A DNA stretch of 64,000 bases, from positions 28,697,501 through 28,761,500 of the forward strand of contig NC_091661.1 of NCBI RefSeq assembly GCF_042453785.1, in the 5' to 3' direction. The translations under genes were made by a program, and so were the position numbers. The notes below the pieces were generated by a model, which worked only from the letters and a program-made list of their open reading frames with translations, had not been told where the DNA came from and did not search any database. Source of the DNA: Malus domestica (Eukaryota; Streptophyta; Magnoliopsida; Rosales; Rosaceae). How positions within the stretch are numbered: position 1 is the first letter of the stretch; each line of letters opens with the position of its first letter. Below are positions 32,071 through 44,599 of the stretch, piece after piece.

Positions 32071-33230
32071 ATGTGTTCTCTATAGAATATTGTGTTTATC
32101 GGTCGCAAGTCAACAGGCACTGATCCCAGCTCCTTGAACTCGGAGGAAACTTTGGATCCACGCTTTGTTTCTGGGAATATTGTAATCTGTGACAGTTGAA
32201 TAAGCCTAAAGCGCAGAAGGGACTGGCGGTGAAAGATGGAGGAGGAAGAGGAGGACGAGTAGGTATGATTTTGCCAAACACAGCTGCATCGCTTAAGAAT
32301 GCGGAGTTTCATTCTATATAGGCCAATCGTGAGGTGCAAAACCAAAGCATGTTGCGGCCCCAAACATCATCATGAAAACTCTGAAGCGGAACTTCTTGTT
32401 CTTGGCAAAATCACAGGTAGGAGTTGCCACTCAATATTTCAGGTGTGTTCTGTTTCTTTATGTTGCATTTTGTGTTTTTCTTTATGTCTACTCGATTGAT
32501 AAAAGTAGTATTTCGAATTTTCAGTCAGTGGCAGGTTTCACTCTACAGAGGAAGAATGATGCCGTCAACAAATAAGCAAAATATACCTGTACGTGTATAC
32601 TGGTAGCAATTCACCAAGCCCTGATCCCACTTCCTTGTTTTGGAAGCAACTTTGAATTGCTGTGTTGTTGCCAGGGAGATTGTGATTTGTTACCGTGCGA
32701 TTAGTTCGGGAGTGCAGAAGGGACGGATGGGAATAGGCATGATCTTGGCAAACAGCTTGCAAATGGAAATGGAAGTTGTGGCAGATTGCCAACTTGTTCC
32801 TGCTTTTGACACTTCGCAGAACTGTTACTCTAGCATTATGTTTAGGGATGTGATATCCACACACCCTTTTTTACTTCTCACACACCCTTCTAATTTTGGG
32901 CCGTCGGATCGAATGAATTGAAGAAGATCAACGGACAGAAATTAACAAAGGGTGTGTGAGAAGTAAAAAGGGGTGTGTGGATAGCACACCCCTATGTTTA
33001 ACGAGCCCAAGAACCTCTACAACTCTAGCATTTCTTGGGACTCGGTTTGAGTCCGCCTACAATAAAGTCTGCCTTTCATGACAACACGCGTAAGCCTCTG
33101 CAAGACGCCTCAACAGCTGCGGTTTCAACCCTGTATGATCACGGTGCACACCTCAATAGTTAGCCTCCTCCCTCGACCTCAGAACAAAATCAAAACAACA
33201 ATGTGCGTTGAAATGTAGAACTATTCATAA
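32071..33230 (+). pseudogene. Chimeric subtilase / TNL-tail pseudogene, copy 1
   Basis: Patchwork. 32086-32285 is a decayed piece of the subtilase PA-domain region (compare 62940-63125). 32286-32430 is a TNL C-terminal/3' UTR piece (AACCAAAGCATG, then GAAAACTCTGAAGCGGAACTT, compare 59670-59750). 32520-32844 is a second subtilase PA-domain piece (GTTTCACTCTACAGAGGAAG onward). After a MITE, 33001-33170 is a piece of the catalytic domain with internal deletions (GACAACACGCGTAAGCCTCT, GTATGATCACGGTGCA). 33171-33230 resembles subtilase 3' UTR. Stops and frameshifts occur throughout; the catalytic serine segment is deleted. The same subtilase-TNL-subtilase order occurs at 40545-42300. Confidence 0.82.
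32845..32992. mobile_element. MITE, GGGGTGTG family, 148 bp
   Basis: Ends GGGATGTGATATCC and GGATAGCACACCCC form inverted repeats of about 45 bp. The flanking 8-bp duplication is TATGTTTA (32837-32844 and 32993-33000), suggesting a hAT-type MITE. Inserted in a subtilase pseudogene. Confidence 0.92.
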
Positions 33231-33260
33231 TTTCTCAATTCTCAATTGATTTTAGAATAT

Positions 33261-33408
33261 GGGGTGTGCTATCCACACATCCCATTTTACTTCTCACACA
33301 CCCCTTGATACTTTCTGTTTGTTGATTTTCTTCAGTTCATCTGATCCGACGTCCGAAAATTAAAAAGTTGTGTGAGAAGTAAAATAGGGTGTGTAGATAT
33401 CACACCCC
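33261..33408. mobile_element. MITE, GGGGTGTG family, 148 bp, opposite orientation
   Basis: Ends GGGGTGTGCTATCC and GATATCACACCCC; the interior is the reverse complement of the copy at 32845. Target duplication TAGAATAT (33253-33260 and 33409-33416). The paralogous unfilled site reads TTTAGAATATGG near 6249. Confidence 0.93.
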
Positions 33409-33416
33409 TAGAATAT

Positions 33417-33670
33417 AAGAGATCAGGCAAGAAGCTTTGTAGAGTTGCAATAACCTATGGAAGTGACGCAGGACGAAGCAAGAGAGATACAAACGTAAGC
33501 CCTTGAAGAATACAATTTTTGGAGTCCACCAGATTTTGGTTGAAAACCCAAAGGTTGTTTTGTTTAATTGATTAACTTGATGCTTGGAAATGAACAACCA
33601 AATGGCTTAAATAAATATAGTACATTTGTTGGGACAACTAAAAGGACTAATAACATAAATTTGAAAGACA
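33417..33670. other. Flank remnant, no gene seen
   Basis: The start (GAAGCTTTGTAGAGTTGCAA) is a decayed match to the TNL 3' flank (about 1430 and 62095). The rest is unassigned. Confidence 0.45.
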
Positions 33671-33675
33671 AACGA

Positions 33676-34015
33676 TGACACGCCCCGATCCCGATAATTC
33701 TCCGAATATCAGGATAGGCACGTGCTGGCCGACACCCGAGGGTGACGAAAGCCATTTATTGAGTGCAAATGCTAAAAACAAGGAATTGATAAGGTTTATA
33801 ATATAAAAGAGTAAAGAATATGCATTTCAGGAACGTGTTCAGAACATACAACTAACTAGAATACTAAAAGAAATAATATAAAAATTGAATGAATAACAGA
33901 ATGGATCCTACACCAAGAAGACTCGAAGATGCCGATGTGGAAGTGCCTTGACATCGGGATTGTATGCCTCAATTCTATGCCCTGAAAGGGGCGCAAAACA
34001 AACATGAATGGACCA

Positions 34016-34058
<43 letters not shown>

Positions 34059-36247
34059 AAACAGTTATCAACGTACTAACCCTTAGGTTTTATGAAAACA
34101 CATATATAATGTTAAACATAGGTTTTTCGAAACCTAGCATGTCGTGCAATGTCTCAAATCACAACTCATATATATAATAATCACTAGTGAATTGTCCGAT
34201 AACCCCCAGGCCCCATGCCAGCTACCCGTCTCTGAGCAGACAGTTAGAGGAAAATACACTTCAGGCCCCATGCCAGCTCCCCGTCCCTGTGCTAAATAGC
34301 TAGAGGAAACACACTCCAGGCCCTATGCCAACACCAAACCGTCGCCCGGGACTGATCGGAATCTATCCCTACGTCCCGTAGCGGAAAGGACCACTAGGTA
34401 AGTACAAAACCATTGAACATATATATATTGAAAAACAACTTCATAGTATAAAGTCATCCATCATCTATACTATAAAGAGGTGTTCGAAACATGTTCTAAA
34501 TATCATATCGTCATCCATCAGATATTCTATAAGAACACGGTTTATAGGAAAAATAGTAATAATTCAAAGTAGCCTCAGTATGCATGTTATCTCACAAAAC
34601 GTTTCATAAAACGTAATCATCAAATCATGCTTTTCATGTATGCATTTCTACTATAAAACATGCATTTTAGAAGGGGTCCACTCACAGTATTTAGCCGCCG
34701 AAGAACCACGCAACTAGCGAAGACAGAAACGCTACTATAATTGCCCCTAAGCACATAAATGACTCAATTAATAAAACTATATAATAGCAATTGAATTTGG
34801 GAAAACGAACATCAGAAACGGATTCAGAACGTCGAATTACCCTAAAAAGGGTCTCGGACGAAAACCCGAAAAGTCAACCCTAAAGTCAACGTTGACCGGG
34901 GGTCAACGGTCAAATTAGGTCTAACGGGTTTTAGGCTTAAAATCCGGATTAGGGTTTAGGTTAAATAGGATTAGGATCTATTGGGTTTTAGAAACCTAGG
35001 GTTTTTGAGTTAAAAGGGTTTTAGGGTGAAAAGGCTTTAGGGTAAAGAAATGGGGTTTGGGCTTAAACCCAAACACACACACACACGGGCTGCACATGCA
35101 GTGCACAGCCCACACAACACACACACACACAGAGGCTGGGCTTGAGCCTTTTAGCAAAAACCGGCCCAAGGCCCTTCAGCATTAAGGCCCGTGGCCTTTT
35201 GGGTTTTAAAAACAAATAACTAAAAATAAAAAGGATGCGGGCTGGGGTACTGGGTTGGTCCAAAACGGGCTAAGGCCCGTGGGGTTTTCTAAAGGGCCTG
35301 AGAGGCCTGGTTTTGCCGAAGAAGAAGGCTGGAAATTCGGCCGAAAAACCACCCAACTTTAAACGGCTATAACTTTGCCAAAACTCAACGAAATCAAGAG
35401 AAACAAAAATGAAAGTTGTAGCCCTGGAAGAGACGAAGAGAATGATACCTCACATGACATCTAACTCGCCGTGGTTTGGCCGAAAATGGCCTCGAAAGCC
35501 TCGGAGGTCGCCGGAAACTGGGTAAGATTCAAATGGATATAACTTCTTCAATACTCAACGAAATTGAGTGAAACAAAAAGGAAAGTTGTAGCACTCGACG
35601 AGACGAAGAGATTGATACCTTGTACGCCGGCTAAATCACCGTGGTTTGGCCGTAAATTGCCTCGAAAGTGGCTGATTCCTCGCCGGAAATGGGTGTTCCT
35701 ACACCCGAGTTTGTTTTCATCCTAAAACCTCCAAAAATCACTAAATAATCTCATTTAAAAAAGTCATTCCAGCAAGATTCAAGGACGAAATAGAGATAAT
35801 TAGGGGCTTACCTAACCGGAGATTGAAAAATCTCGCCGGAGTCCCTTTTTCCGGTTTTCTGGGGTCGCAGGAACGAGAGGGAGAGAGAGAGAGAGCAGGA
35901 CAAGATGGTGAAAGGTGATGGTTCTTCCTCGCACACTCGTGTGCCTCTGTGCGTGTGTGTGCTTGCGGTGGAGAGAAGGGAGAGAAGTGAGAGTCGAGAG
36001 GGAGAGACAGGAAGACAGAAAACGAAAAAGAAAAAGGAAGAAATGATGGGTTCACGGGGGGGGGGGGGACAGAGAGAGAAGTGAGGTGAGTGAATGGGGT
36101 GCTGCCACGTGGCAGCTTGAGGGAGAAAGAATCCAATGTTAAATTTTTTTCAGATTGGGTAGATAAAATGGGACCAAAATGATATTTTAAAAATATTTTG
36201 GGGTAATTACCTACATATATTTTTATAAATAGGGGGTGGGTGTTACA
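33676..36247 (-). mobile_element. Solo LTR of the LARD-like family (2572 bp)
   Basis: Starts TGACACGCCCCGATCCCG and ends GGGTGTTACA on the + strand, a full-length relative of the LTR at 18771-21233, with a perfect 5-bp target duplication AACGA (33671-33675 and 36248-36252). No internal region is present. Contains an (AT)n run near 34020 and a poly-G run near 36056. Confidence 0.93.
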
Positions 36248-36252
36248 AACGA

Positions 36253-36757
36253 AATGTCCAAATTTTTATTATAAACTTAAAATTGCATTTTGGAAGCTGA
36301 AACGATTCCAAATGGGTAAAATCCATGAGTTTGACTCGTGGCGTCGTTCTCTTTCCTAAAAGGTATCAAGGGCCCAATTCGGAGCTTGGACGTCAAATAG
36401 ACAAATTTCCACTGTGTCCCCTTGTCTTTTAACAATTCATCTCCTCATTGATCCATTCAACTATTTGTTTTACGTCAGAAAGGTTCATGTTAACGTGTCA
36501 TCTTGCATCTGAAATTATGAGTTCTAAGAAAGAGGAGAGAGTTACGTTCGATGGTAAGTGCCCATGGGCTTTGGGCCTTACATGTTTCCAAATGACACCA
36601 GTGCGCACTTTAGCCCATTCAACCAAGGCCAATATGAATCGCTTTGACCGAGACAGTGAAGAGACAATAGAGGGAGAGAGGGAGGGCGTTGACCTACAAT
36701 CTTAGCATCCCTCCAATTCAAACAATTTCTGAAGACCAGGTGTTTCACTTTCGTCGG
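36253..36757 (+). other. Upstream region of the TNL pseudogene
   Basis: No gene. Probably the former promoter and 5' UTR of the TNL pseudogene; no similarity to the upstream region of the intact TNL was noticed. Confidence 0.4.
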
Positions 36758-39700
36758 ATGTTAATGGCAGCTGCTTCTTCTTGTTCTTCATCTTCATCCG
36801 ACAGTAGTTTGAAATATGATGTATTCCTGAATTTTAGAGGGGAAGACACTCGCAAGATCTTCATCGGCCATCTCTACAAAGCTCTGAATCAGAAAGCAAT
36901 CAACACCTTTATTGATGGCGAAAAGCTTCGAAAAGGCAACGACCTTTCGGAGCTCCTTACAGCTATTGCCGACTGAGGCTATCGATTGTAGTTTTTTTCG
37001 AAAACTACGCTTCTTCGACGTGGTGCTTGAAAGAACTCGTCCAGATACTGGAATGCATGGATACACAAAAGCAGATAGTGGTGTCTGTTTTCTACGAAGT
37101 GGATCCATCCGATATTCGTAAACTTGAGGGAAGGTTTGCAGAAGCTTTTGCTAAACATGAAAGCTATTCTAACGTTGACGTGAAGGAGGTGCAGAGTTGG
37201 AGGACTGCTCTTGCTAGAGCCACCAATTTATCCGGTTGGGATTCAAAAAATTATAAGTTTAATTTGTTCGCATGCATTTGCTATTAATGTATTTTTACTG
37301 TATAAATCCACGGTTTTGGTCACAACTAACTTCCTTACATATAGATGGCTAAGCGTTCACCAATTTGATTAGTTTTTGCATATTTATCATCAAGAAAATT
37401 AACGTATTTTTACTGTACAAATCTGGGGTTTTAGTGACAACAAGTATTGCCCTTCTAATTATTCAGTTTTAGTTTTCTATTTTGGGCTTGTTATAAAACT
37501 TAGCTTTGCTTTGACTCTTTCGCGATGCTGGTTCTAAAACTTCACAGGGATGATGCCAATCTTATTGAAGATATTGTAGAGGATATCTTTAGCAAATTGA
37601 TCCACATCTCATCAAGCAAAGTCGATGGCTTGGTTGGAATGGATTACCACATGGATGAAATGAAGTTACTATTACGTCCTGGGGCGAACGATGTTTTTGC
37701 TGTTGGAATATGGGGTTTGGGAGCTATAGGTAAAACCACCAGCGCTTGAGCTGTTTATGATGAAATTGCTTGTCAATTTGAAGCTTGCTGCTTTCTCGAA
37801 AATGTTAAGGAAGTGTTGACCCTAAAAACTACCAAGCTTACTTGACGCGCTGGCTGAATAACTAATAAGCTAACTACGTCATTCGATTGTTTGCGGGGCG
37901 TGCCAACTCATCGACCGAGGAGTAAAATTTATTGATGTTGCGTTGGGTTGCGCTGCTGACTTCTCGATCTTGCGACTGTGGCCGAGGAAGGAACACTTCT
38001 CGGCCTTCGGGTTCTAGAGCCTGAAGACAAGGCTGCTAGTTCTGCGAAGTTCAATATCAAATTTGACTTTCAATGTGCCGAATGTAGTAATCTGTAACAC
38101 CTCACTTCGCCGAGAAGGCTAATGAGATGACCTCTGCCAATAAAGATTCGAAAATCCTTCTCGACCGAGACTTGGATAGATAACCAGTCGGCCTCGACGC
38201 AATGCTGTTTATCCAAACTGAAGGTGCTCCGCGGTCGGCTGATTCTACTGCAACAGTGCTATTTATCCAAACTGAAGATGTTCGCCGGTTGCCTTCACAA
38301 TGCTATTTATCCAAACTGAAGATGTGTTGGCGAAAAAGAAAATAAAAAATCTCAAGATGTTTGAGAGGTTTCGGGTAGAGCAAGGGTTTGCGCTGGGCAG
38401 TTTGTTTATTGAGTTGAAGGTCCTTTGATTTGTGTGAAAGCTTTGTATATGTAGCCGAGTCTCCTTGATCGCCAATCCAAATAAAGTCATTTTCCGAATG
38501 TACCCCAAAATAATATCAAAATAACTGATATTATCTTTGACATATTTCGGCAAAAATCCAGTTAGTCTCCTTGCGCCCAGAGACTTTCACTCACAAGAGG
38601 ACTTTGAACTTTCAAAGTACCCTTATCATTTCAAACTCATCTGACAACATCCATCACCATGCAAAGCAAAAAGCCTAGCCTACCTAGGTTTCCTATGTCA
38701 TTATTATCCAGGACCCTTATTTTCCTTGGCTTATCACATCCAAAAGCCAAGCCTATCTAGGCTTTTTATGATCTATCCATGCATGTATAATAACCTTCTA
38801 CCGCATCACGCAACTATTTTCTTATTTCATATGCAGTGCAAAAGCCATCATGACCACATCAGTGCTAGGAGTCCCAATCTAAGCTGGTTCACACGGTGCA
38901 CTGTTTAACAAATCCAAATTAATTTGGACTGTTCTTTTCGTTTCTGAGCTGGGGCTATGATTTGTATCCCATTTATTTTGTACAAGAAAATCAAGATGAT
39001 TTATCAAAAGATAATTATTATGATTAAAAACCATAACATTATCTTAAAACAAAATTATCTTAACTTTCTTATATGGCAGTCTAGAACCATGCTTACTCAA
39101 CGGTCTCGATTGCATGGGCCGATGATGTAATTTTGGGTCCAAACAAGAAGGCGTCTCGAATAATGGTGCAGTACATATACAGGAAGTGCTTCTTTCTAGA
39201 GTATTGAAGGAAAAGGTGCAGAGTTTAGGCACGTTGGATCGAGGTTCCAGAATGATAATGAAAAGGCTACGAAGGAAAATAGTTTTCATTGTTCTTGATG
39301 ACGTTGACAAATTATCCCAAATTGAAGCGTTACTTGGAAAACAACATTCATTTGGTGGTGGAAGTAGAATCATTATAACAACAAGAGATATGCAATTAAT
39401 AAGTGGAGCCGATGCTGTATATAAGCCCAAGAAATTAAGTGAGCCTGAAGCTCTTGAACTCTTCAGTCAGTATGCCTTCAAAACCCACCAACCCACAAGA
39501 GATTATGATCGTCTCTCGAGGCTTGCCATTCAACATGCTCATGGTGTGCCTTTAGCGCTTAAAGTCTTGGGAGCTTTGCTTGATAACAGAAGTGTATGGG
39601 AGTGGGAAGATGTGTTGAAGAAAACAAAGAAAACCCAGCTCATGGGAATTCAGGATGTTCGTAGAAAGAGCTTTGATGGGTTAGACAACTCAGAGAAGGA

Positions 39701-40112
39701 CATATTTCTAGATATTGCATGTTTCTTTAAAGGGATGGAGAAAGACTGTAACTAAAATTCTTGATAGTTGTGGCTTTTATCCCCATAGTGGATTAGGAGT
39801 ACTAATTAATAGAACTCTCATCACTATATCAGATTACGATACGCTTAAGATGCATGATTTACTACAAGAAATGGGGTGGGAAATAGTCCATCAAGAATCT
39901 AATAAAGATCCTGGAAGACGGAGCAGGTTATGGATTTATGAAGATTTTCATTGTGCATTAACGCAAAATGCGGTGAGATAAATTCATTACCTCTTTCTTT
40001 TAAGCATGTAATATTGAGTAGAAAGCAGAAGTATGATAAAAATCAAATTTGGATATTTTCGCTCATTGAATTTCTACTGTTTGGTTATCTAGGCTACAAA
40101 AGCAGTGGATTT
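36758..40112 (+). pseudogene. TNL pseudogene (TIR-NB-ARC), split by a solo LTR
   Basis: Exon 1 36758-37256 (TIR: KYDVFLNFRGEDTRKIFIG, CLKELVQILECMD, VFYEVDPSDIRKL), exon 2 from 37548 to 39972 apart from the insertion, and the first bases of exon 3 at 40093 (GCTACAAAAGCAGT). NB-ARC motifs: P-loop GIWGLGAIGKTT, kinase-2 FIVLDDVDKLSQ, GGGSRIIITTRD, HGVPLALKVLGALL, FLDIACFFKGME, MHDLLQEMGWEIV. Lesions: frameshift in the TIR near 36975, TGA at 37747 right after the P-loop, a 1332-bp LTR insertion at 37814, a one-base frameshift near 39745, and loss of the LRR exons beyond 40112. Closely related to the intact TNL at 54634. Non-functional, although a short TIR fragment could still be translated. Confidence 0.93.
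37814..39145. mobile_element. Solo LTR inserted in NB-ARC exon (1332 bp)
   Basis: TG/CA ends with a short inverted repeat: TGTTGACCCTAAAA and TTTTGGGTCCAAACA. Flanking 5-mers are GGAAG (37809-37813) and AGAAG (39146-39150), a target duplication with one later change. The intact paralogue reads straight through (AAGGAAGGCTTCTCG at 55466). Contains three direct repeats of TTTATCCAAACTGAAG (about 38210, 38259, 38308). No coding. Confidence 0.9.
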
Positions 40113-40544
40113 GTACTTTGTGCAGGTCGCTTGATGAAAGGGAAAACAATTGTAGACACGTATACTTTGTTGGAGCTGGAAACATCTTCCAATAGACTTA
40201 ATCATTTAATGCGTTGCCTGATTGGTTTAATACACGGTTGTAATATATACTCTTCTCTACTTTACCCTCATATAAGCTTCAAAGAAATGTAGGAATGCTT
40301 CTGATTCCGGGAATAAAAGGTACCTACTTTTAATGTGAAAGATTTTTGTCACTTTGGCCTTAAATTCTTGATTTAAGTGACTGTTGAAGGTTTCGGATGG
40401 TATTCCCCATTTATCTTCCTTGTAAATATATATTAAAGCTTGCAGAAATATTTTTGAGAGCTTATCTGCAACACTTAATCGATTTGTTGTTTAACAACTC
40501 TCAAATTGGAAGCTTGCAACTTATAGAGATGCGGGGATGCTTGT
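40113..40544. other. Unassigned DNA after the TNL pseudogene
   Basis: No coding signature. Homology to TNL exon 3 stops after about 20 bases and subtilase homology begins near 40545. Confidence 0.4.
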
Positions 40545-42364
40545 GTTGTCTATTGACTATTGTGTATATCCGTAGTAAGTCAACAAGCCCTAATCCAGCT
40601 CCTTGAGCTCGGAGGAAACTTTGGATCCACGCTCTGTTGGCGGAAACATTGTGATATGTGACCGTGTGATTAATCGTAATGTGTAGAAGGGACTGGTTGT
40701 GAAAGATGGAGAAGATGTACTAGGTATATGATTTTGGCAAACACAGCTGCATCACATCAGAAGATGCGGAGTTCGTTTCTTTATATACTAATCGTGCGGA
40801 GGTGCAAACCAAAGCATGGCGCAACCTAAAAAATCATCATGAAAACCCTGAAGCGGAACTTCGTGTTAGTCTGACCAATGTGTCTCCCTGGATAACCACG
40901 GTTGGAGCTAACACCATGGATAGGGATTTTCCAGCTACCGTGAAGCTCGAAAATGGCAGGACTATTACCGGGGTTTCGCTCTACAGGGGAAGGATGAAGC
41001 TGTCAACAAACAAGCAATACCATGTTGCGTATTTGGGAAGCAATTCAACTAGTCATAATCCGAGCTCGCTCTGTTTGGAGGGGACGTTGGATCTCCGAGT
41101 TGTGGCCAGAAAGTTTGTGATTTGCGACCGTGGGATTAATCCTAGAGTGCAGAAGGGAGAAGTGGTGAAAGAAGCCGGATGAGTTGGGATGATCTTGGCA
41201 AACACAGCTGCAAACGGAGAGGAGCTTGTGGCGGATTGCAACCGGCACTCTCGGTTGTGTTCCCGGAGAGAACAAATGTTTTTGTTTTGACACTTCATAG
41301 AACTGTCACTAACGTTGCCCTTGTTGTTTCGAATTACCACGCCATTGTTTCACCGTTCAAAGGTGCTTATGTGAAAGTCAAGCCTCGGACGTTGAAATTC
41401 ACCAAAGCCAATCAGAAGCTGTCATACAAAATCATCTTCACTACGAAATCCCGGCAGGCAGTCCCGGAGTTCGGAGGGTTGGTGTGGAAGGATGCAGTGC
41501 ATAGGGTGAGAAGTGTTGTGCATTGGCCCGCTCGTCAGTGCGAAAACGAGATTCAGATTATAACCTCACCAAATCACACTCAGTTTAATAGAATAAAATA
41601 CAAGAAATAAAGACACCGAGAAATTTACGAGGTTCGGTAAAAATCTGCGTACGTCTCCGGAGAGATATTGCTCTTCACTATGAGAATAACAGTACAAGTA
41701 CACATGAGTTAAATCAACATAACTCAATCTTGAATCCCTTGCACACCCACTCATAGAATTTTCCCAAGAGCCTCACTCTACCCCAAGAGTTCTTTTAATA
41801 GAATACTTTTCACTCTAGCTCTCTTGATTTTCTCTTAACCCATGTTCAACATTTCCCATGGAATAGCCGAATGCTCTCTCCATCTTGATGCTTTCCTCAT
41901 ACCACATCTCTCACTCTCAATATAAGGCCAAGCCATCATCATTGTGTCTTACATCATCATTAAGCAAAAAACAAACATCATCATTAAAGCAAAAGCAAGC
42001 ATTATCATTATGTCTTTACTCATGATGATGTCCACCAAACTTTTGCTTTTACTTTGCAGCACTTGTCTGCAACTTTCATGCAACCCACACCATGTGATAT
42101 TTCCACCAAAAGCAAATACAGGTCACTTCATTGTTGTTAAACACAAATGTATGAGCTAAACACAACAAGAAGCCCCATTGTTGTAGTGTGGCTGCCACCA
42201 CTATAACTCCTGCACCGGATTAATTTCAATGTGTGTTTTTATTAATGCTCATTTGAATAAACAAATTTTCTGTAATAGTTAGCATCCTTCCTCTGCTTCT
42301 TGCTGTAATCTTCTAGCTACTGTCAAGCTTAGAACACGAGCAAAACAACGATGTGTAGTGAAAA
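40545..42364 (+). pseudogene. Chimeric subtilase / TNL-tail pseudogene, copy 2
   Basis: Same patchwork as 32071-33230. 40560-40750 is a decayed PA-domain piece. 40750-40865 is a TNL-tail piece (GAAGATGCGGAGTTCG, AACCAAAGCATGG, GAAGCGGAACTTCGTG). 40866-41215 is a subtilase segment in good frame (VSPWITTVGANTMDRDFPA, TGVSLYRGRMKLS, LCLEGTLD, VICDRGINPRVQKGEVVKE) ending at TGA 41180. 41222-41513 jumps to the C-terminal fibronectin-like domain (LSVVFPERTNVFVL, VVSNYHAIVSPFKGAYVKV). The whole Ser-containing catalytic part is deleted. After the solo LTR at 41514-42167 the last codons resume (SPIVVVWLPPL, stop near 42202) with 3' UTR up to the gypsy insertion. Confidence 0.9.
41514..42167. mobile_element. 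Solo LTR (654 bp) in the subtilase pseudogene
   Basis: TG/CA ends (TGTTGTGCATTGGCCC and GCTAAACACAACA) with a perfect 5-bp target duplication AGAAG (41509-41513 and 42168-42172). Excising it restores the subtilase ending HRVRSPIVVV. No coding potential. Confidence 0.93.
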
Positions 42365-44521
42365 TGTCACAGCTCGTCCCGAAGTTACATTTGACGGGAA
42401 TGTGAATTGACGGGATTGCCCCTAGCAGGTGTTAAGGTATGTGTGTGTGTGACATATTTTGGTCTAAATACATACATTTCTAAGTTTTTGTTTTAAATGG
42501 GATTAATGTTAGTATGTATGTTTTGGTGTGATTAGGTTTTGTTTGGACCACACACACACCCAACCTGATCTCCCTCTCTCCTTCCCCGTGCCCTCTCTCT
42601 CCTCCTTCACGACACTCTCTCCCTCTCTCCGTTCGAAGTGTACGGACGAGACCCAAAAACCTTCAAAACTCCACGGATCGAAGCTAAAAAGGTATGGTTC
42701 TTCATCATTTCGACCTCCTGAGTTGTTTGGTGCTAGTTTTAGGAAGTGAAACCCTCGAAATCACGTTGAAATCTCGAGGTCTGATTTGAGTACTGTTCAT
42801 GCACACGTAAATTTTTGATTTTCAGGGAATTCTAAGCTTGTAGTGAGCTTAGTGAGGTCCTAAGGAAGCTCGGGGACGTTCGTTTGAAAGTTTTGGACGT
42901 CGGGATCGTGTAGTTCGAAGTTGGCCGTTTTCTTGGAATTTCTCCGGTGAGATTTCATAGTTTTTAGAGCCTTAAACTAGTCTATCGTGACTCTACATGT
43001 TGAGGGCTTCAAATTGATATAAAATGCGAAGAAAATGGTTGAGAAACGAAGGAGAACAAGGCGTTTGAAAATCGCCCAGTTGTTCGGCCACCGGAAAATT
43101 CAGTCTGGCGAACCGAGGTTAGGGATGATGCGCGTGGGGGCACATGCCACATCAAAAAAAAATTCTAAAAATTTGTCGACGTTCGTGACGTCGAGTAGGT
43201 CACTGTGGTATATTCATATACCCAATTTGAGCACCGTATGAGAAGTTATTACGAATTATTGGTAATGTGCTTTAAATAACGTTTTTATAGTTGTTTCGCA
43301 TATAGGTGACACCTATCCCGAGGACGAGCGTATCCAGGGATGTCACGGGGGTTACGACCCTTCGACTTATCAGAGAGTGGGCAATTTTTATTTTCGTATT
43401 ACCTATATACTCTTAATTGTCCCAGAAATTGAATTTATATGAAAGTATGTTTTCAATTGCCATGATGCATATTATAAATTATATGAACTGATATTGATGC
43501 ATATATATAAATGTGAATTGGTGCTGTGGACGCACATATGAGTATCAGGTGAGTTTATATGGTTTATATGAATGAATGATGATGTGATTACGTTGAGAAC
43601 TCACAACCTGCACCCTTGGTATTAGTGCTTATAGTATTCACCGCACCGTACACTCACCTTGGATCCAAGTAGGTGCATGTCGTACAGACCATGAGAGGGT
43701 TCCGACATGCTAGTCGTACATATCACTGAGGTGATTCCGACTGGTAGGTGACTTTAGATTATGTGCACAGATGATTGATGAGAGAAGCACTAGAGCGTAT
43801 TTTACACCATTCTTGTCGTACAGACTACTTTAGGTAGTTCCGACATTATGTGCAGTGTAGTGCCGTACAGGTCACTGTGGTGACTTTAGCAGTGCTGTAC
43901 AGGTCACAGTTTGTGACTCCGGCTGGTTTGGATGTTGGGCTTTATAAATTAACCGTATAGGGCCAATTACAGGGTCTCCGGTTGATTCTTTATATCACCT
44001 GTCATATTGATGCATCCATATTCTGTTTTGACATTTATAGCATGGCATAGTCTCTGAATTTGAGTTATATGAAGATATGTATACTATTATGTTATTTTCT
44101 GGGAAAAAGTATACAGGTTTTACAGTGAGGGGTTAGAATTGTTTTTGGCGAAATGTTTTTGAAAAGCTTTGGTTTTACTGACCCACTCTATCTTATTTTT
44201 CGCCCCTCCAGGTTCTAGTTAGTTACGCTGATCACCCATGAGGATTTCTACGGAGTTTTGACAGACTTCTTTAATGTAGGATTCACCTGCGGGTGTTGTA
44301 TTTTAGTTATGGTCCTACTCGACTGCAACTAGTGTTTATGCTCTGTTTATGTGTGTGTCCACACTTTAATTCACTCTAGCATGTTAGTCGGTTAACCTTT
44401 GCTAGTATTTGGTTTTAATTCATTCGTAATTCTTTTAGTTTCTGCTTCCGCACCGCACTTATGGTTACGTCACACTAACGTGACGGCCAGGACCCCTTGA
44501 TTCTAGGATCGGGGTGTTTCA
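42365..44521 (+). repeat. 5' LTR of the Gypsy element (2157 bp)
   Basis: Starts TGTCACAGCTCGTCCC and ends ATCGGGGTGTTTCA. Contains CGTACAG-type short repeats at 43680-43920. Compared with the 3' LTR it lacks about 30 bp near 43136 and has about 10 extra near 42450. Confidence 0.95.
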
Positions 44522-44523
44522 GT

Positions 44524-44535
44524 TTGGTATCAGAG
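44524..44535 (+). other. Primer-binding site of the Gypsy element
   Basis: TTGGTATCAGAG lies two bases after the 5' LTR and is complementary to the 3' end of initiator tRNA-Met, the usual primer of this group. Confidence 0.9.
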
Positions 44536-44599
44536 TTTAGGTTGCAATCCTGTATAATTGTTAATGTTCTAATGGCCTTTGGTGTCTTCTGTTAGAACC

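Noticed and set aside
36056..36070. Poly-G run and GA-rich stretch as a regulatory G-quadruplex
   Set aside because: It lies within a solo LTR and is a simple homopolymer; nothing ties it to host gene control.
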